A stretch of DNA of 64,000 nt from Bradyrhizobium sp. 200 (lineage in GTDB: Bacteria; Pseudomonadota; Alphaproteobacteria; Rhizobiales; Xanthobacteraceae). The position numbers and the translations under genes were made by a program. Positions within the stretch are counted from its first letter, which is position 1; each line of letters starts with the position of its first letter. Below the pieces are notes generated by a model. The model did no database searches. It saw only the letters and a program-made list of their open reading frames with translations, and had not been told where the DNA came from. Positions 1 to 9,145 of the stretch are shown here, piece after piece. The stretch lies in contig NZ_CP064689.1 of the NCBI RefSeq assembly GCF_023100945.1, forward strand, positions 7,360,001 through 7,424,000. The letters are read 5' to 3'.

Positions 1-84
1 GCTCGGCGTATCTGTTTCCGCCCCTTTCGTCTGGCGGTGCCTGAGTGGCCGAGCCGTGATCCCTGTTTCCACATTCCCCTCATC

Positions 85-117
85 GAACCGGACTGGCGCG
101 TTTGGCGCATCCGGCTC
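85..117 (-). ncRNA. Group II intron domain V hairpin
   Basis: On the minus strand a 33-nt hairpin starts GAGCCGGATGCGC, turns through a short CAAAC loop and closes with TCCGGTTC. The outer stem GAGCCGGA/TCCGGTTC and the AGC near its base match the catalytic domain V of bacterial group II introns. It sits just past the stop codon of the maturase ORF, as expected. Confidence 0.8.
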
Positions 118-129
118 CCGGACAAGCTC

Positions 130-1539
130 TCATGCCTTCGCCCACGGCAGGTTACGCGTCAGCCCCGGCAGCCGAACCAGTCTCAAGGTCTCGTAGAGGT
201 ACTGGTCGGGGAAGCGATTGCCCCCTTGGCCTTGGACCCGATGCTTTCTGCATAACCACTTGCGCAGCCGATAGTTGGTGTGGGCATCGACCACCCGATA
301 GGCCTTGGAGACCGGACCGAGGTGGAAGTAGTTCGCCCATCCGATAAGCTTGAAGTTGAGTTGCTTCACCAGTTTCTCGGCTGATAGCGTCGTCGTGTGC
401 TGGCCGGTCTCACTCCGGATCGCATCGCAGATTCGCTTGATGCTCTTCTTCGATGGCCTCGAGTTGAGACAGGCCTTCCCGGTCTTGCGGGAGTAGCACC
501 GCCCGAACGTGTAACCCAGGAAGTCGAAGCTTTCTTCCGGTACGCGGCAGATGCGGGTCTTGTCTTCGTTGACCTCCAGTTGCAGTTTCTTGATCGCCGC
601 TCGCATCGTCTGCATGGCGACGTCGGCCGTACCCTTGCAACAGATCACCAGGTCGTCGGCGTAGTTGACGATGACGGCTTCCAGCCGTTGCCGCGTGCCT
701 GATTGTTTCCACCACAACACCAGCCGTCGCATGTACAGGTTCGACAGTAGCGGGGAGATCGGAGAGCCCTGCGGAATGCCGCGGTGCTCATCCCGATTGC
801 GCGTGGTTCGATGTTTACGTCCGCGATCGTCCGTTTCTTCCACAGGCGCTTCGATCCACCCCTTGATCAGGTGCAGGATCTGGCGGTCGGTGATCCGGCG
901 CGCCACCGATTTCATCAGTGGTCCGTGCGGAATCTCATCGAAGTAACCACGCAGATCGGCGTCGACCACGGCCGTGTGCCCGTAATTGATCAGGCGGTTG
1001 ACGGCCTCGACCGCATCCAGCGCATTCTTGCCGGAGCGGTACGCGTATTGCTCGGGTTGCAGGTCGGCCTCGAAGATGGGCTCAAGCACCAGCATCGCCG
1101 CCGTCTGAACAACCCGGTCGCGTATCGTCGCGATCCCCAGAGGTCGCATTTTCTTGCTGTTCGGCTTCGGAATGTAGACCCGTCTGACCGCTTGCGGTCT
1201 GTACGTCTTGTTCCTGAGCTCCTGCGCCAGTTCCCCGAGCCATGGGTTCCAGTCGGTTTCGATATCCGGGTTCTCGCGAGCCTCGGATTTCCGATCTTGG
1301 CTTCCATACGCCTCGATGTCCTCGAACGTCTGGCCGTCGACCCCAGATGCGCCGCCGTTGGCTTTGCATCTGGCATAGGCGAAGCTCAGAACATCCGCAC
1401 GGTACACCTTGTCGTACAGAAGATAGAACCGATACTCGGGTTCTGCCTTCGCTTTCGCATGTAATGCGGTCTGCAGCTTCCGGACACTTGATGGAGTTTC
1501 GAGGTTGCCCAATCTCCCCTCCTTCACCACTTTCCACAT
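130..1539 (-). CDS. ltrA: Group II intron-encoded reverse transcriptase/maturase
   Basis: Reverse transcriptase and maturase that helps the intron fold and splice and copies it into new DNA sites. The polymerase core is plain: palm motifs GIPQGSPISPLLSNLYM and YADDLVICC. A C-terminal maturase (domain X) region contains GWANYFHLG. No HNH endonuclease domain follows, as in many bacterial En-minus proteins that target replication forks. The frame stays open upstream to 1806, but the first 89 residues are low-complexity and lie over intron RNA; the ATG at 1539 (MWKVVKEGRLGN) gives the usual IEP start and about 469 residues. The ORF is intact. Confidence 0.9.
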   Translation of the reverse strand: MWKVVKEGRLGNLETPSSVRKLQTALHAKAKAEPEYRFYLLYDKVYRADVLSFAYARCKANGGASGVDGQTFEDIEAYGSQDRKSEARENPDIETDWNPWLGELAQELRNKTYRPQAVRRVYIPKPNSKKMRPLGIATIRDRVVQTAAMLVLEPIFEADLQPEQYAYRSGKNALDAVEAVNRLINYGHTAVVDADLRGYFDEIPHGPLMKSVARRITDRQILHLIKGWIEAPVEETDDRGRKHRTTRNRDEHRGIPQGSPISPLLSNLYMRRLVLWWKQSGTRQRLEAVIVNYADDLVICCKGTADVAMQTMRAAIKKLQLEVNEDKTRICRVPEESFDFLGYTFGRCYSRKTGKACLNSRPSKKSIKRICDAIRSETGQHTTTLSAEKLVKQLNFKLIGWANYFHLGPVSKAYRVVDAHTNYRLRKWLCRKHRVQGQGGNRFPDQYLYETLRLVRLPGLTRNLPWAKA

Positions 1540-2002
1540 CGACTTGAACGAGGGCTCCTTTCCTCCACCGGCATTGCCCGGCTTCCTCGGTACTACGAGC
1601 CCATCCGACTCCCCGCCGCACCCGGCCTGGCCTTCGCAGGCCTCCGGTTGGTCTCTCGCTCGACCGCGCGATGGGGTCTCCCGTGTTGCCCCGGTTCTCG
1701 TTGTGTACGTGCCGTCGTCACTACCCCGGTGGAACCGCTGGGTGCCTGTCGCTCTCTTCCCCAGCGATGTCAGCTTTCCCTGTATAAGCGCCAGGTCAGC
1801 TTCCACATTGCACGTTTCGAGGCCTGCTCAACGTTTACTCGCGTTACAGCCCGCACACTCGCGGAGTCACTTAATGACCCTTTCCATCGGAGGCTTCAGC
1901 CGGGTCGTTACCTTGCCGACTGCTCCGATTGCTACCGGCCGGAGCGACCCTTGCCGGAAGGGACTTGCACCCTCTCAAGAACCGTGCCTTTCCACGGCAC
2001 AC

Positions 2003-2567
2003 GCTCATACCAGAGCTCAAGCCAGCCAGCGTGTAAGGCTTCCCCGACATGGACCGCGGGACGGGGCGCCGGCTCTCTGGGCAAGAGCATGGCGACCCGA
2101 TCGCGCAGCGTCTCGGCTGCAAACGGCGTCCTCAGCGGCGGCAGCATAGCAAGTCCATATTCGCCCCCGACCTGCTGCACTGCCGTCATGATGATCGACT
2201 CGCGGGCGCCAAACGCCAGCACTCCGCCTGCAAATCCTTCGCGTACGAGTATCTCGAGCAATCATCCAGGCTCGATGCAATCCGAGCCAATGCCGAGCAG
2301 GATCAGATCAGGGAAGTCCGTGCCGAGTACGTGCGGCAGCTCGTCAGCAGTCCCGCATTCGCTGATAACAAACCCCATATCCTCCAGCACATCCCGAAGA
2401 AAGGCGCGCAGATGCCGCTTGCCGACGGCCACGCACGCTCGCGGCCGCACCTTACGCTGTCCGAAGATTACAGGTTTCCCTCCGACCAGTTCGGCCTGCC
2501 CATGCTCCATCGCAACCACTCCCGTTCCGTGACGGTCCCTTAAACGAGGAGCGAAGGTCCAAAACAA
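2003..2567 (-). pseudogene. REC-EAL type regulator, 5' part, with nonsense codon and group II intron
   Basis: The minus-strand reading has a receiver-like N-terminus (KRHLRAFLRDVLEDMGFVISE, then DLILLGIGSD) and continues to GEALHAGWLELWYE, which resembles the start of an EAL (cyclic-di-GMP phosphodiesterase-like) domain. Two lesions are visible. An in-frame TGA at 2262-2264 separates DCIEPG from LLEILVREGF, with no frame change. The group II intron then interrupts the gene directly after WYE. The EAL body is outside the window. The start near 2567 is arbitrary because the native upstream part is not recognised. Identification as REC-EAL is by family resemblance from memory. Confidence 0.6.
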
Positions 2568-3113
2568 GCTGTGCTTGCCATTATCTTTCGGTTCTTCGAG
2601 GTAAGCTTAAGATAGTGCATTAGCGTGCAAAATCTTTCGCGATGTTGTTCAGACGATTTTGTCGGGCGCACGCGTATGATACCTGTCCCGCCTCGCGCAA
2701 CTTTGTACGAGTGACGCACACGAGTGTGGGGAATCTCACCTTCGGACGCGCCGAGCTGATGCGCCCTATGGCACGGCGATTATCATGCTGCAAGATCTAC
2801 TGAATCGATTCGCTCGTGAGTGGTGATCGGCAATCGCCCTTACGAAATGTTTGATCGGCATGGCCGGCCTGCCCACGCGCGAATGTGCCGTCTCGTGGAT
2901 TTCCTTTCTAATCGAAGGAAGTCCATCATGAGTTCGCAGCAGGTCAAGCCGCAGTCGATTCTGAGAACGGCAACAGCTTGCACTTACCTCACCTCTGTTG
3001 CTTATAGCGAGGGCGGACGTCCTGTTCCCTATCGAGCTTGATAGTTGCTCTCAGTTGCGTTTTCTGTATCCTTTTGAACATGGATATCCTCAAGAAGGAC
3101 TGGAGGGACTAAC
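2568..3113. other. Intergenic, no clear gene
   Basis: About 550 bases without a recognisable protein family. A weak candidate is a plus-strand ORF starting at 2929 (MSSQQVKPQSILRT, ending 3041) with a GAAGGA stretch just upstream, but it matches nothing I know. The last 15 bases hold the ribosome-binding site of the acetyltransferase gene. Confidence 0.4.
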
Positions 3114-3629
3114 GTGACGGGTGTTCGTGTTGGCGCTGAAGCGCAAGGCCTGCCCCACGGGGGCACGGCTTTGCGCAAAGGCGTGCCAGGAGATGAGAAC
3201 GCGATCGCAGAAGCCGTCGGAAAGCTACTTTCTGAATTAGGTGGCCCCGGACCAGAGTTCAGCCTTGAAGGCGCGAAGCAGGCTGCTTTGCGCCTGATTC
3301 AGGATCCCGAAGAGGGCTTCATTTTTGTCATCGAAGAACCAGCCACGGGGCGGATTGTAGGGGTCGCTGCCATCTCGGCCGTACAGGCCGTGAGAGCAGC
3401 CGGAGCGTACGGTGTGCTTCAGGAGCTATGGATTTCTTGCGACTTCCGAAGCTCTGACCACGGTCGGCATCTGCTCGAGGCGGTACATTCGGAGGCGAAG
3501 CGCCGAGGCTGGCAGATGATTGAGGTTGCGTTGCCCCCGGATGGCTATCCGGCCTTAGAACGGGTACGCCGTTTCTACGAGGAGAGGGGATATCGGGTTG
3601 GAGGATTGCGCGCGCGCAAGAGGCTATGA
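3114..3629 (+). CDS. GNAT-family N-acetyltransferase
   Basis: Probable acyl-CoA-dependent N-acetyltransferase of 171 residues. The GNAT pattern shows as a central strand reading GVLQELWISCDFRSSDHGRHLLEAVHSEAKRRGW, the acetyl-CoA loop and following helix. The final segment, RVRRFYEERGYRVGGLRARKRL, has the RFYEERGY signature seen near the end of many GNAT enzymes. The substrate cannot be read from sequence. The start is a GTG preceded by GGAGGG about 10 bases upstream. The gene stands alone between non-coding stretches. Confidence 0.75.
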   Translation: MTGVRVGAEAQGLPHGGTALRKGVPGDENAIAEAVGKLLSELGGPGPEFSLEGAKQAALRLIQDPEEGFIFVIEEPATGRIVGVAAISAVQAVRAAGAYGVLQELWISCDFRSSDHGRHLLEAVHSEAKRRGWQMIEVALPPDGYPALERVRRFYEERGYRVGGLRARKRL

Positions 3630-4216
3630 CAGTACTGCGACCTCTGCTCCACACAGTTAAAAGCGCTCCTGGGCCTATCAGTAAAGACTTTCAAAGCAGC
3701 AAACCCTGCTGCTTGTTGGTTCTCAAAACGAACGCTCCAACGCGTGCGTCGCGGTTGCTCGAGGATGATCGGAGAACCTCGACGCTGATGCGGTGCTTAC
3801 TCCCACTGCGAGCGGTTACCTCTTCGACCTTCTTGGCGGGAACGTTCAAGATATCAGCCATCAAATCGTTCTTCATGGTGCGAAGCGATACGATGGTCTT
3901 CTCAGGGCTCGTGGACCGCGAGCCGAAACCTGCCCGGCTAAAAGGCGCGAAGCCAGGTCGGCGGCGGCCCGTTGCGGGCGAAGCCCGACCCAGCCTTACA
4001 AACGATAGCCCAGTCGTACTTTCGCGCTTTCCACACAGTGCTGCTTACTGACTCCAGTTTCGGATCACCGCACACAAATGCGATCCATTCGTCGCCAAGT
4101 ACAATGCCTTGGCAACTGGCAAGCCAATCATCTACCGGGCTCCTTCCTGCATCTTGATTCGGTGGACCGTCGCGTGAAGGATTCGGTACCACCTTGTCAC
4201 TCCTGCTGGCGAACGT
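3630..4216. other. Gene-poor spacer with a split direct repeat
   Basis: No known family was recognised. Short minus-strand ORFs at 3691-3876 and 3938-4192 have no clear homology. GAACGTTCAAG occurs at 3840-3850 and 4211-4221, and ATCAGCCATCAA at 3853-3864 and 4235-4246. The second set overlaps the 3' end of the SMP-30 gene, so this stretch looks like a partial duplication or the footprint of a lost insertion. Confidence 0.5.
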
Positions 4217-5116
4217 TCAAGGAAGGTGAGCGAGATCAGCCATCAACACTGATCCGGTAGAGGATTCCGTAATGAGCAATGTGCCGTTTGCCGCCTCCAA
4301 TACGAGGTTCGTGCAGGTCGCCCCAGCGCAGGACTTGATGCGGGCGATCGTTTCGCCGTTCGGCGCCATGACGAAGACGTGGCCGAGGGAGGCATGCGCG
4401 ACAAAGAGCCGCCCTTTTTGATCCATCGTCAGCCCGTCAGGACCGCTGGTCCCGAAGAACAAGCTGAACCGTCCCACCTTCGCAACCCCGCCGTCACGCA
4501 TCAGCGGCACGCGCCAGATGCTGTTGTCGCGCGTCATTGCAACGAACAACACGGCCTCGTCGGGACTGAGCACCAGCCCGTTCGGGCTAGGCCCGTTCGA
4601 AATCAGGCAATCGAGCCGGCCGTCAGGGCACAGTCGGAACACCCGGCCTGTCGGATCGTGCAATCCAGTTTGCCCCTGATCGGTGAAATAGATGCCGCCG
4701 TTGGTCGCGATATGCAGGTCGTTGCAGCCTCTGAAGGACTCGGAATTGCGGTGCCCCAGAAGCGGCCTGATAGTACCCCGCTGCGGATCGAGCTCCATGA
4801 GGCCGTTCATGTAGTCGGCCACCAGCACCCGGCCATCAGGTGCGATCTTCAGACCATTCGGCCAGCCGTCATATTCGATTATCAGAGACCAGATGCCGTC
4901 GGGCGAAATCCGGAAAATGCGGCCGAAGGGGATATCGACGACGTAGAGATTCCCGGACTTGTCGAACGACGGCCCCTCGATGAAACAATCCACCGGATGG
5001 CCCCCGCGGTTGGCATCCGCCCATTTCGAGGAAACACCCGGGCGACGAAATTCCGCCGGCATCGACGAGAACACGCGGGTCTCAACCAGCTGAGGCGGCT
5101 TGTCGAGATACATCAT
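4217..5116 (-). CDS. SMP-30/gluconolactonase/LRE-like beta-propeller protein
   Basis: A 299-residue SMP-30/gluconolactonase-family protein, probably a lactone hydrolase or related metal-dependent hydrolase. Repeated blade motifs are visible: GPSFDKSGNLYVVDIPFGRIFRISPDG, APDGRVLVADYMNGL, NDLHIATNGGIYFTDQG, and SPNGLVLSPDEAVLFVA. No signal peptide is evident, so it is probably cytoplasmic. It is the last gene of the leftward operon, and its ATG overlaps the stop of the citryl-CoA-lyase-like gene by four bases, indicating translational coupling. The substrate is unknown; a lactone or acid made by the neighbouring CoA enzymes is one inference. Confidence 0.8.
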   Translation of the reverse strand: MMYLDKPPQLVETRVFSSMPAEFRRPGVSSKWADANRGGHPVDCFIEGPSFDKSGNLYVVDIPFGRIFRISPDGIWSLIIEYDGWPNGLKIAPDGRVLVADYMNGLMELDPQRGTIRPLLGHRNSESFRGCNDLHIATNGGIYFTDQGQTGLHDPTGRVFRLCPDGRLDCLISNGPSPNGLVLSPDEAVLFVAMTRDNSIWRVPLMRDGGVAKVGRFSLFFGTSGPDGLTMDQKGRLFVAHASLGHVFVMAPNGETIARIKSCAGATCTNLVLEAANGTLLITESSTGSVLMADLAHLP

Positions 5117-5940
5117 GACGCGCCTCCCAGCGTGCGGCGCGGCTGGCCCTCATATTTGTAGCCAAACTGCTTGGGCATCGGTCCCTTGTTACGATCCTTG
5201 CGCCTGGTCTGTTCCCAGGCGTGGGCCAGGATTCCGACCGCGCGCGACAGGCAGAAGACGCCGCGCGCCAGCGAAGGCGCGAAGCCGAGCTCTCCGTAAA
5301 TGACCGCGGTCGCGCCATCAATGTTCATTGGGATGAGTTTGCCCTTGCGCTGCTGCATCACGCGCTCGATCGCGCGGGCGGCCTTGGCATAGTCGCCGCT
5401 GACACTGCCCTCAGCACCTGCGCCATCCACCAGCGCCAATAGCGGTGCCGCGCGCGGGTCGACCGGATGAAACCGGTGGCCGAAGCCGGGCAGATATTTG
5501 CCGCGCCTTGCGGTGAAATGGTCGATTGCGGCGGCCGCGGCCTCGCCGATCTCTAGGCCATCGCGCCTCCGCAGCACATCTTCGTAGAGTTCGACCGCCT
5601 GCTCCCCTGCTCCGCCGTGCACGTCATCGAGTGTATTGATTGCGGAGGCCATCGCACCGTTCAGGGGCAGCCCGCAGCTCACCGCCATCTGCGCAATTGC
5701 GATGGAGGGCGCGTGCGGACCGTGGTCAACGGACGCGACCAGCGCAGCTTGCAGCAGCCGCTCCTGCGCTGGCGTCGGCAGATCGTCGCGCAACATCAGC
5801 CAGATCATGGCGGGAAACGAAATCCGGCCGATCAAATCTTCGATTGGATAACCCCGATAGGCGATGCGACCGGGCGCGATATCGCAGATGGAGGTTCGCC
5901 ACCAACGGGCCGCTTGCTGTCGCAATTCTTCTTCGCTCAT
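5113..5940 (-). CDS. Citrate synthase-superfamily protein, citryl-CoA lyase-like
   Basis: A short (275 aa) citrate synthase-superfamily enzyme, the size usual for proteins annotated as citryl-CoA lyase, which cleave or form a carbon-carbon bond next to a CoA thioester. Catalytic-type motifs are visible: DDVHGGAGEQ (first His), LPGFGHRFHPVDPR (the second His in the GxGH...DPR block) and NIDGATAVIYGELGF (the Asp region). It follows the CoA-transferase gene and overlaps the SMP-30 gene by four bases. The context suggests catabolism of a branched or hydroxylated dicarboxylate through a CoA ester. The true substrate may not be citryl-CoA. Confidence 0.75.
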   Translation of the reverse strand: MSEEELRQQAARWWRTSICDIAPGRIAYRGYPIEDLIGRISFPAMIWLMLRDDLPTPAQERLLQAALVASVDHGPHAPSIAIAQMAVSCGLPLNGAMASAINTLDDVHGGAGEQAVELYEDVLRRRDGLEIGEAAAAAIDHFTARRGKYLPGFGHRFHPVDPRAAPLLALVDGAGAEGSVSGDYAKAARAIERVMQQRKGKLIPMNIDGATAVIYGELGFAPSLARGVFCLSRAVGILAHAWEQTRRKDRNKGPMPKQFGYKYEGQPRRTLGGAS

Positions 5941-5995
5941 TTCCGGTTCCGCCCCTTCAACCTGCCGATTTCCAACTGCCGCAAGGCGTCGAATA

Positions 5996-7261
5996 TCATG
6001 ATATTGGTCCGTCCGCGGCTACGCGGACGGGCAGGAAATCAGCCTCTCCTTGCTTTGGCGTCCCGACGGCCCGGCTTGAGACCAGTTGCTCGACCTCCGC
6101 ATACGAATAGCCGAGCCGCTGCAGCCATCGCTCGGTGTCTGCTCCGAGCGTCGCAGGTGGTGAAGGCACCGAAAACTCCTCATCCAGCCGGAAGCCCGGC
6201 CGCGTGATTCGTAACGGCTGCGCACCGTGTTGTTCTGGGGCCAAAGTCTCGACGAATCCGCGCTCGAGGAGCTGTGGCTGCTGCAAAACTTGCGAGACCG
6301 TCAGCACGCAGCCTGCGGGGACTCCAGCCAGATTCATTTGGGCCTCCCATTCGTCAGCGGGCTTGCAACTCAACGCCTTGTTCAACTCCGTGTTCAGCGC
6401 TGCGCGATTGACCTTGCGCATCTCGCGCCCAGCAAAGCGTGGATCGGTCTTCAGGTCCGGTCGGCCAATCAGGTCGCATAGGGCTTGGTACTGCTTCTGC
6501 TCGTTGGCGGAAATGTTCAGCGGGCCTGTTGCGGTGCCGAACGTGCCGGAGGGAGCCGCGGTGAAGTTCTCGTTGCCGATGGGCTGCGGCTCGACACCAG
6601 CGTTCAGGTGGTTGGAGACGACCCATCCCATCGCTGCAACGGTGGCTTCGAGCAGGGACACGTCAATGAACCGACCGCGGCCGCTATGCCGCTGTTCGAC
6701 CAGAGCCGCGGCGATGGCAAAGGCAGCAGTCAGTCCCGCAATCGTGTCCGAGATCGGAAAGCCCGTGCGCAGGGGAGCCGAGGCCGTATCGCCAGTGACG
6801 CTCATAGCACCAGATAGACCTTGAACGATCTGGTCATAGGCTGGACGGGCGGACCACGGCCCGCTCTGCCCAAAGCCGGAGATCGCGCAGTAGACGAGAC
6901 GCGGGTTCTGCCTGCTGAGCACATCAAAGCCCAGGCTAAGCCGTTCCATCACCTTCGGCCGGAAGTTTTCGAGCACCACATCGGCTTCCTTGACGAGTCG
7001 CAAGAATACCTCGCGGCCCGATTCCGACTTCAAGTCCAGCGCCACGGATTGCTTGCCGGCGTTCACCGCGACAAAAGAGAGGCCCTGCAGGCGCTCTGCC
7101 CTTTTCGGATCGGCGCCGAGGCGCCGCGCGAGGTCGCCGCCGTTCGGATTTTCGACTTTGATGACCTCCGCGCCAAGACGCGCGAGATGATAACCGCAGA
7201 ACGGACCGGCCAACACGTTCGACAGGTCCAGGACGCGGATGCCGGTGAGCGGCAGAGACAT
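5996..7261 (-). CDS. CaiB/BaiF family CoA-transferase
   Basis: Class III CoA-transferase of 421 residues, typical length. The N-terminal hallmark is present: LPLTGIRVLDLSNVLAGPFCGYHLARLGAEVIKVE, followed by GGDLARRLG and the catalytic-Asp segment VVLENFRPKVMERLGLG-like (here VMERLSLGFDVL). AISGFGQSGPWSARPAYDQIVQGLSG and the later FIDVSLLEATVA segment also fit. It should move CoA between an organic acid and an acyl-CoA donor. It lies in the middle of the operon, 55 bases after the citryl-CoA-lyase-like gene's start and 54 bases below the binding-protein gene, so it probably activates the acid that the ABC transporter imports. Confidence 0.88.
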   Translation of the reverse strand: MSLPLTGIRVLDLSNVLAGPFCGYHLARLGAEVIKVENPNGGDLARRLGADPKRAERLQGLSFVAVNAGKQSVALDLKSESGREVFLRLVKEADVVLENFRPKVMERLSLGFDVLSRQNPRLVYCAISGFGQSGPWSARPAYDQIVQGLSGAMSVTGDTASAPLRTGFPISDTIAGLTAAFAIAAALVEQRHSGRGRFIDVSLLEATVAAMGWVVSNHLNAGVEPQPIGNENFTAAPSGTFGTATGPLNISANEQKQYQALCDLIGRPDLKTDPRFAGREMRKVNRAALNTELNKALSCKPADEWEAQMNLAGVPAGCVLTVSQVLQQPQLLERGFVETLAPEQHGAQPLRITRPGFRLDEEFSVPSPPATLGADTERWLQRLGYSYAEVEQLVSSRAVGTPKQGEADFLPVRVAADGPIS

Positions 7262-7315
7262 CTGAAGACGCCTTCCTTTAGGTGATCCGATGGTGAGGGC
7301 TTGGCCTGCGGGCAG

Positions 7316-8338
7316 CTATTTCAGTTGTTGTGCGGCGCGTTCCGCGAAGCGATTGGTGAAGGTTTTGTTCAGGTCGATCTTTGCGGCGGCGATTTTTGGA
7401 TCAAAGTCGCTCAGGACAGCCAGCGGGACCTTGGCCGCCTCAATGTCCATCTGCCCGGTTGGCGAGAAGAGCGCTTTCGATGCGTTCATGATTTCGATAT
7501 TCACCTCGCGATTGTCAGTCTTGTAACCAGGAGGAATCGCATCGACGAGCTGCTCCGTCGGCGTTGCGTTGATCCAGCGGTGAGTTTTGAGCAAGGCGTT
7601 GACCAGGCGCTGGACCGTTTCTGGATTTTTGTCGATGAAAGACTGCTGAAGGTAGAGACACGCGGTCGGATAGGATCCGCCGAAGGCCTGCTTTGAGCCT
7701 TCGATCGTGCGCGCATCGAACAGCGCTGTCGCGCTCTTCTTGCGCGCGAGAAGCGTCGCGATGGGATCGAAATAGACCAGGGCATCAACGTTCATGGCCT
7801 CAAGCGCCACCATGCCCGGTGCGCCGCTGCCGACGGCAATGATGTTGACATCGCGTGGACCCAATCCTGATTTCTTGATGTAGTAACGCGCCATAGTCTC
7901 CGTCGATGACCCCGGCGCCGTGATCCCGAGCCTGAGACCCTTCAGGTCGGCGCCGGTTCTGACCTTGTCGGCGAGGTCGCTGCGGACACCGAGCAGGACG
8001 CCGGGAATGTCATTCAGCAGGAACACGCAGGAAATTTGCTTACCCTGCGCCTGCATCTGAATGGTGTGGTCGTAAAAGCCGATAGTCCCGTCGACGGAGC
8101 CGCCGATCAGGGCCTGCAGAGCCTTTGAACCACCGGCCTGGAAATTCTCGACGGTAACGTCAAGGCCTTCTTCCTTAAAGGAGCCAAGCTTCACTCCAAG
8201 TTCGACAGGCATATAGTTGAGGATCTGTGACCCCACGGCGATCTTCAATTTTGTTTTCTCGGGCTCGGTGGCATGCGCCAAAATGACCGAGAATGCGGCC
8301 AGCGCCACGACCGCCGTCAGTCTTATGGAAACGTGCAT
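7316..8338 (-). CDS. ABC transporter substrate-binding protein (NMT1/TauA-like)
   Basis: Periplasmic solute receptor of the NMT1/TauA/SsuA type. A signal peptide is plain (MHVSIRLTAVVALAAFSVILAHA), followed by KIAVGSQILNYMPVELGVKLGSFKEEGLDVTVENFQAGGSKALQALIGGSVDG, the family's usual opening. The start at 8338 is preferred over the ATG at 8350 because a GGAGG lies between them at the right spacing. Family members bind sulfonates, thiamine precursors, riboflavin, aromatic acids or other organic acids; nothing here fixes the ligand. It is encoded with its permease and ATPase directly upstream. Confidence 0.88.
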   Translation of the reverse strand: MHVSIRLTAVVALAAFSVILAHATEPEKTKLKIAVGSQILNYMPVELGVKLGSFKEEGLDVTVENFQAGGSKALQALIGGSVDGTIGFYDHTIQMQAQGKQISCVFLLNDIPGVLLGVRSDLADKVRTGADLKGLRLGITAPGSSTETMARYYIKKSGLGPRDVNIIAVGSGAPGMVALEAMNVDALVYFDPIATLLARKKSATALFDARTIEGSKQAFGGSYPTACLYLQQSFIDKNPETVQRLVNALLKTHRWINATPTEQLVDAIPPGYKTDNREVNIEIMNASKALFSPTGQMDIEAAKVPLAVLSDFDPKIAAAKIDLNKTFTNRFAERAAQQLK

Positions 8339-8371
8339 GCGAACCTCCATGATTGATGGGAGAGCGTACGA

Positions 8372-9145
8372 TCAGCTTTCGTGCGCAGGCGCCGGCCGCC
8401 AGACCAGGAGCCGCTTTTCCGCGCAGTCGACGATGGCATCGAGGACAACGACGAAGGCGGAGAGAACGATAATTCCTGCGAACACTCCGGTCGCATCGAG
8501 GACGCCTTCGGCCTGCGCAATTAAGTGCCCCAATCCTGCGGACGAGCCGAGATATTCGGCGACCACGGCTCCCATCACGGCCATGCCGACGGACACCCGC
8601 AGGCTCGACAGAATCCAGGTCGTGGCGGACGGCAGGTAGACGTGCCGTAGCAGGGACGACTTCGATGCACGCAGCAGGCGGGCATTCGCCAGCACGACCG
8701 GATTGACCTCGCGGACGCCCTGGAACGTGTTAAAGAATGCGATGAATAGAACCAGCGTGACGCCGAGCGCAACCTTGGAGGTGAGGCCCAATCCGAACCA
8801 GATGACGAAAATGGGTCCAAGCAAGATCCGCGGGATTGCATTGAACATCTTGATAAAGGGCTGAACGACTTCGGCAGCGAACGGGCTTAAGCCAAGCCAG
8901 ATACCAAGTGCTGTGCCGATCCCGATGCCAGCCAGGAACGACAGGACCGTCTCCAGCAATGTTAAGCCAATATCGGTCCAAAAGTCCGCCGTCGACATCC
9001 ACTCCCCGATCCTTGCGACAAGTGTCGAAGGTGCCGGAAAGAAGAAGGGATCGATCAGTCCGGCCCACACGCCCAATTCCCAGATCAGGATCAGGCCAAG
9101 GACGATGGCGAACTGCGTGAGAGCGACCCTACCCCTGCGTGACAT
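8372..9145 (-). CDS. ABC transporter permease (TauC/SsuC-like)
   Basis: Integral membrane subunit of the importer, about 257 residues from the ATG at 9145 (MSRRGRVALTQFAIVLGLILIWELGVWAGL). Five to six hydrophobic segments are visible, along with the EAA-type loop (NPVVLANARLLRASKSSLLRHVYLPSATTWILSSLRVSVGMA) that docks on the ATPase. The frame continues upstream to 9268 but that part lies wholly inside the ATPase gene and looks random. The start overlaps the last 17 bases of the ATPase gene. Confidence 0.88.
   Translation of the reverse strand: MSRRGRVALTQFAIVLGLILIWELGVWAGLIDPFFFPAPSTLVARIGEWMSTADFWTDIGLTLLETVLSFLAGIGIGTALGIWLGLSPFAAEVVQPFIKMFNAIPRILLGPIFVIWFGLGLTSKVALGVTLVLFIAFFNTFQGVREVNPVVLANARLLRASKSSLLRHVYLPSATTWILSSLRVSVGMAVMGAVVAEYLGSSAGLGHLIAQAEGVLDATGVFAGIIVLSAFVVVLDAIVDCAEKRLLVWRPAPAHES

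Larger units (their letters stand above)
1..2002 (-). mobile_element. Group II intron (about 2 kb) inserted in a REC-EAL regulator gene
   Basis: Self-splicing retroelement read on the minus strand. The 5' end is placed near 2002, where the minus strand begins GTGTGCC, followed shortly by a GGGTGCAAGTCCC segment typical of domain I. The ORF for the intron protein follows, then a domain V hairpin at 85-117. The upstream flank reads as the coding sequence of an EAL regulator in the same orientation, so splicing could in principle restore that mRNA. The 3' splice site lies within the first 80 bases or just off the window and was not fixed; a small GC hairpin at 18-37 may belong to domain VI or the 3' flank. 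The class is not determined. Confidence 0.85.

Noticed and set aside
784..1464. Long plus-strand ORF of 226 codons opposite the maturase gene
   Set aside because: Antisense shadow of the intact reverse transcriptase frame with no recognisable domain.
1540..1806. N-terminal 89-residue extension of the group II intron protein
   Set aside because: Low-complexity residues over intron RNA domains; the family starts at MWKVVKEG (1539).
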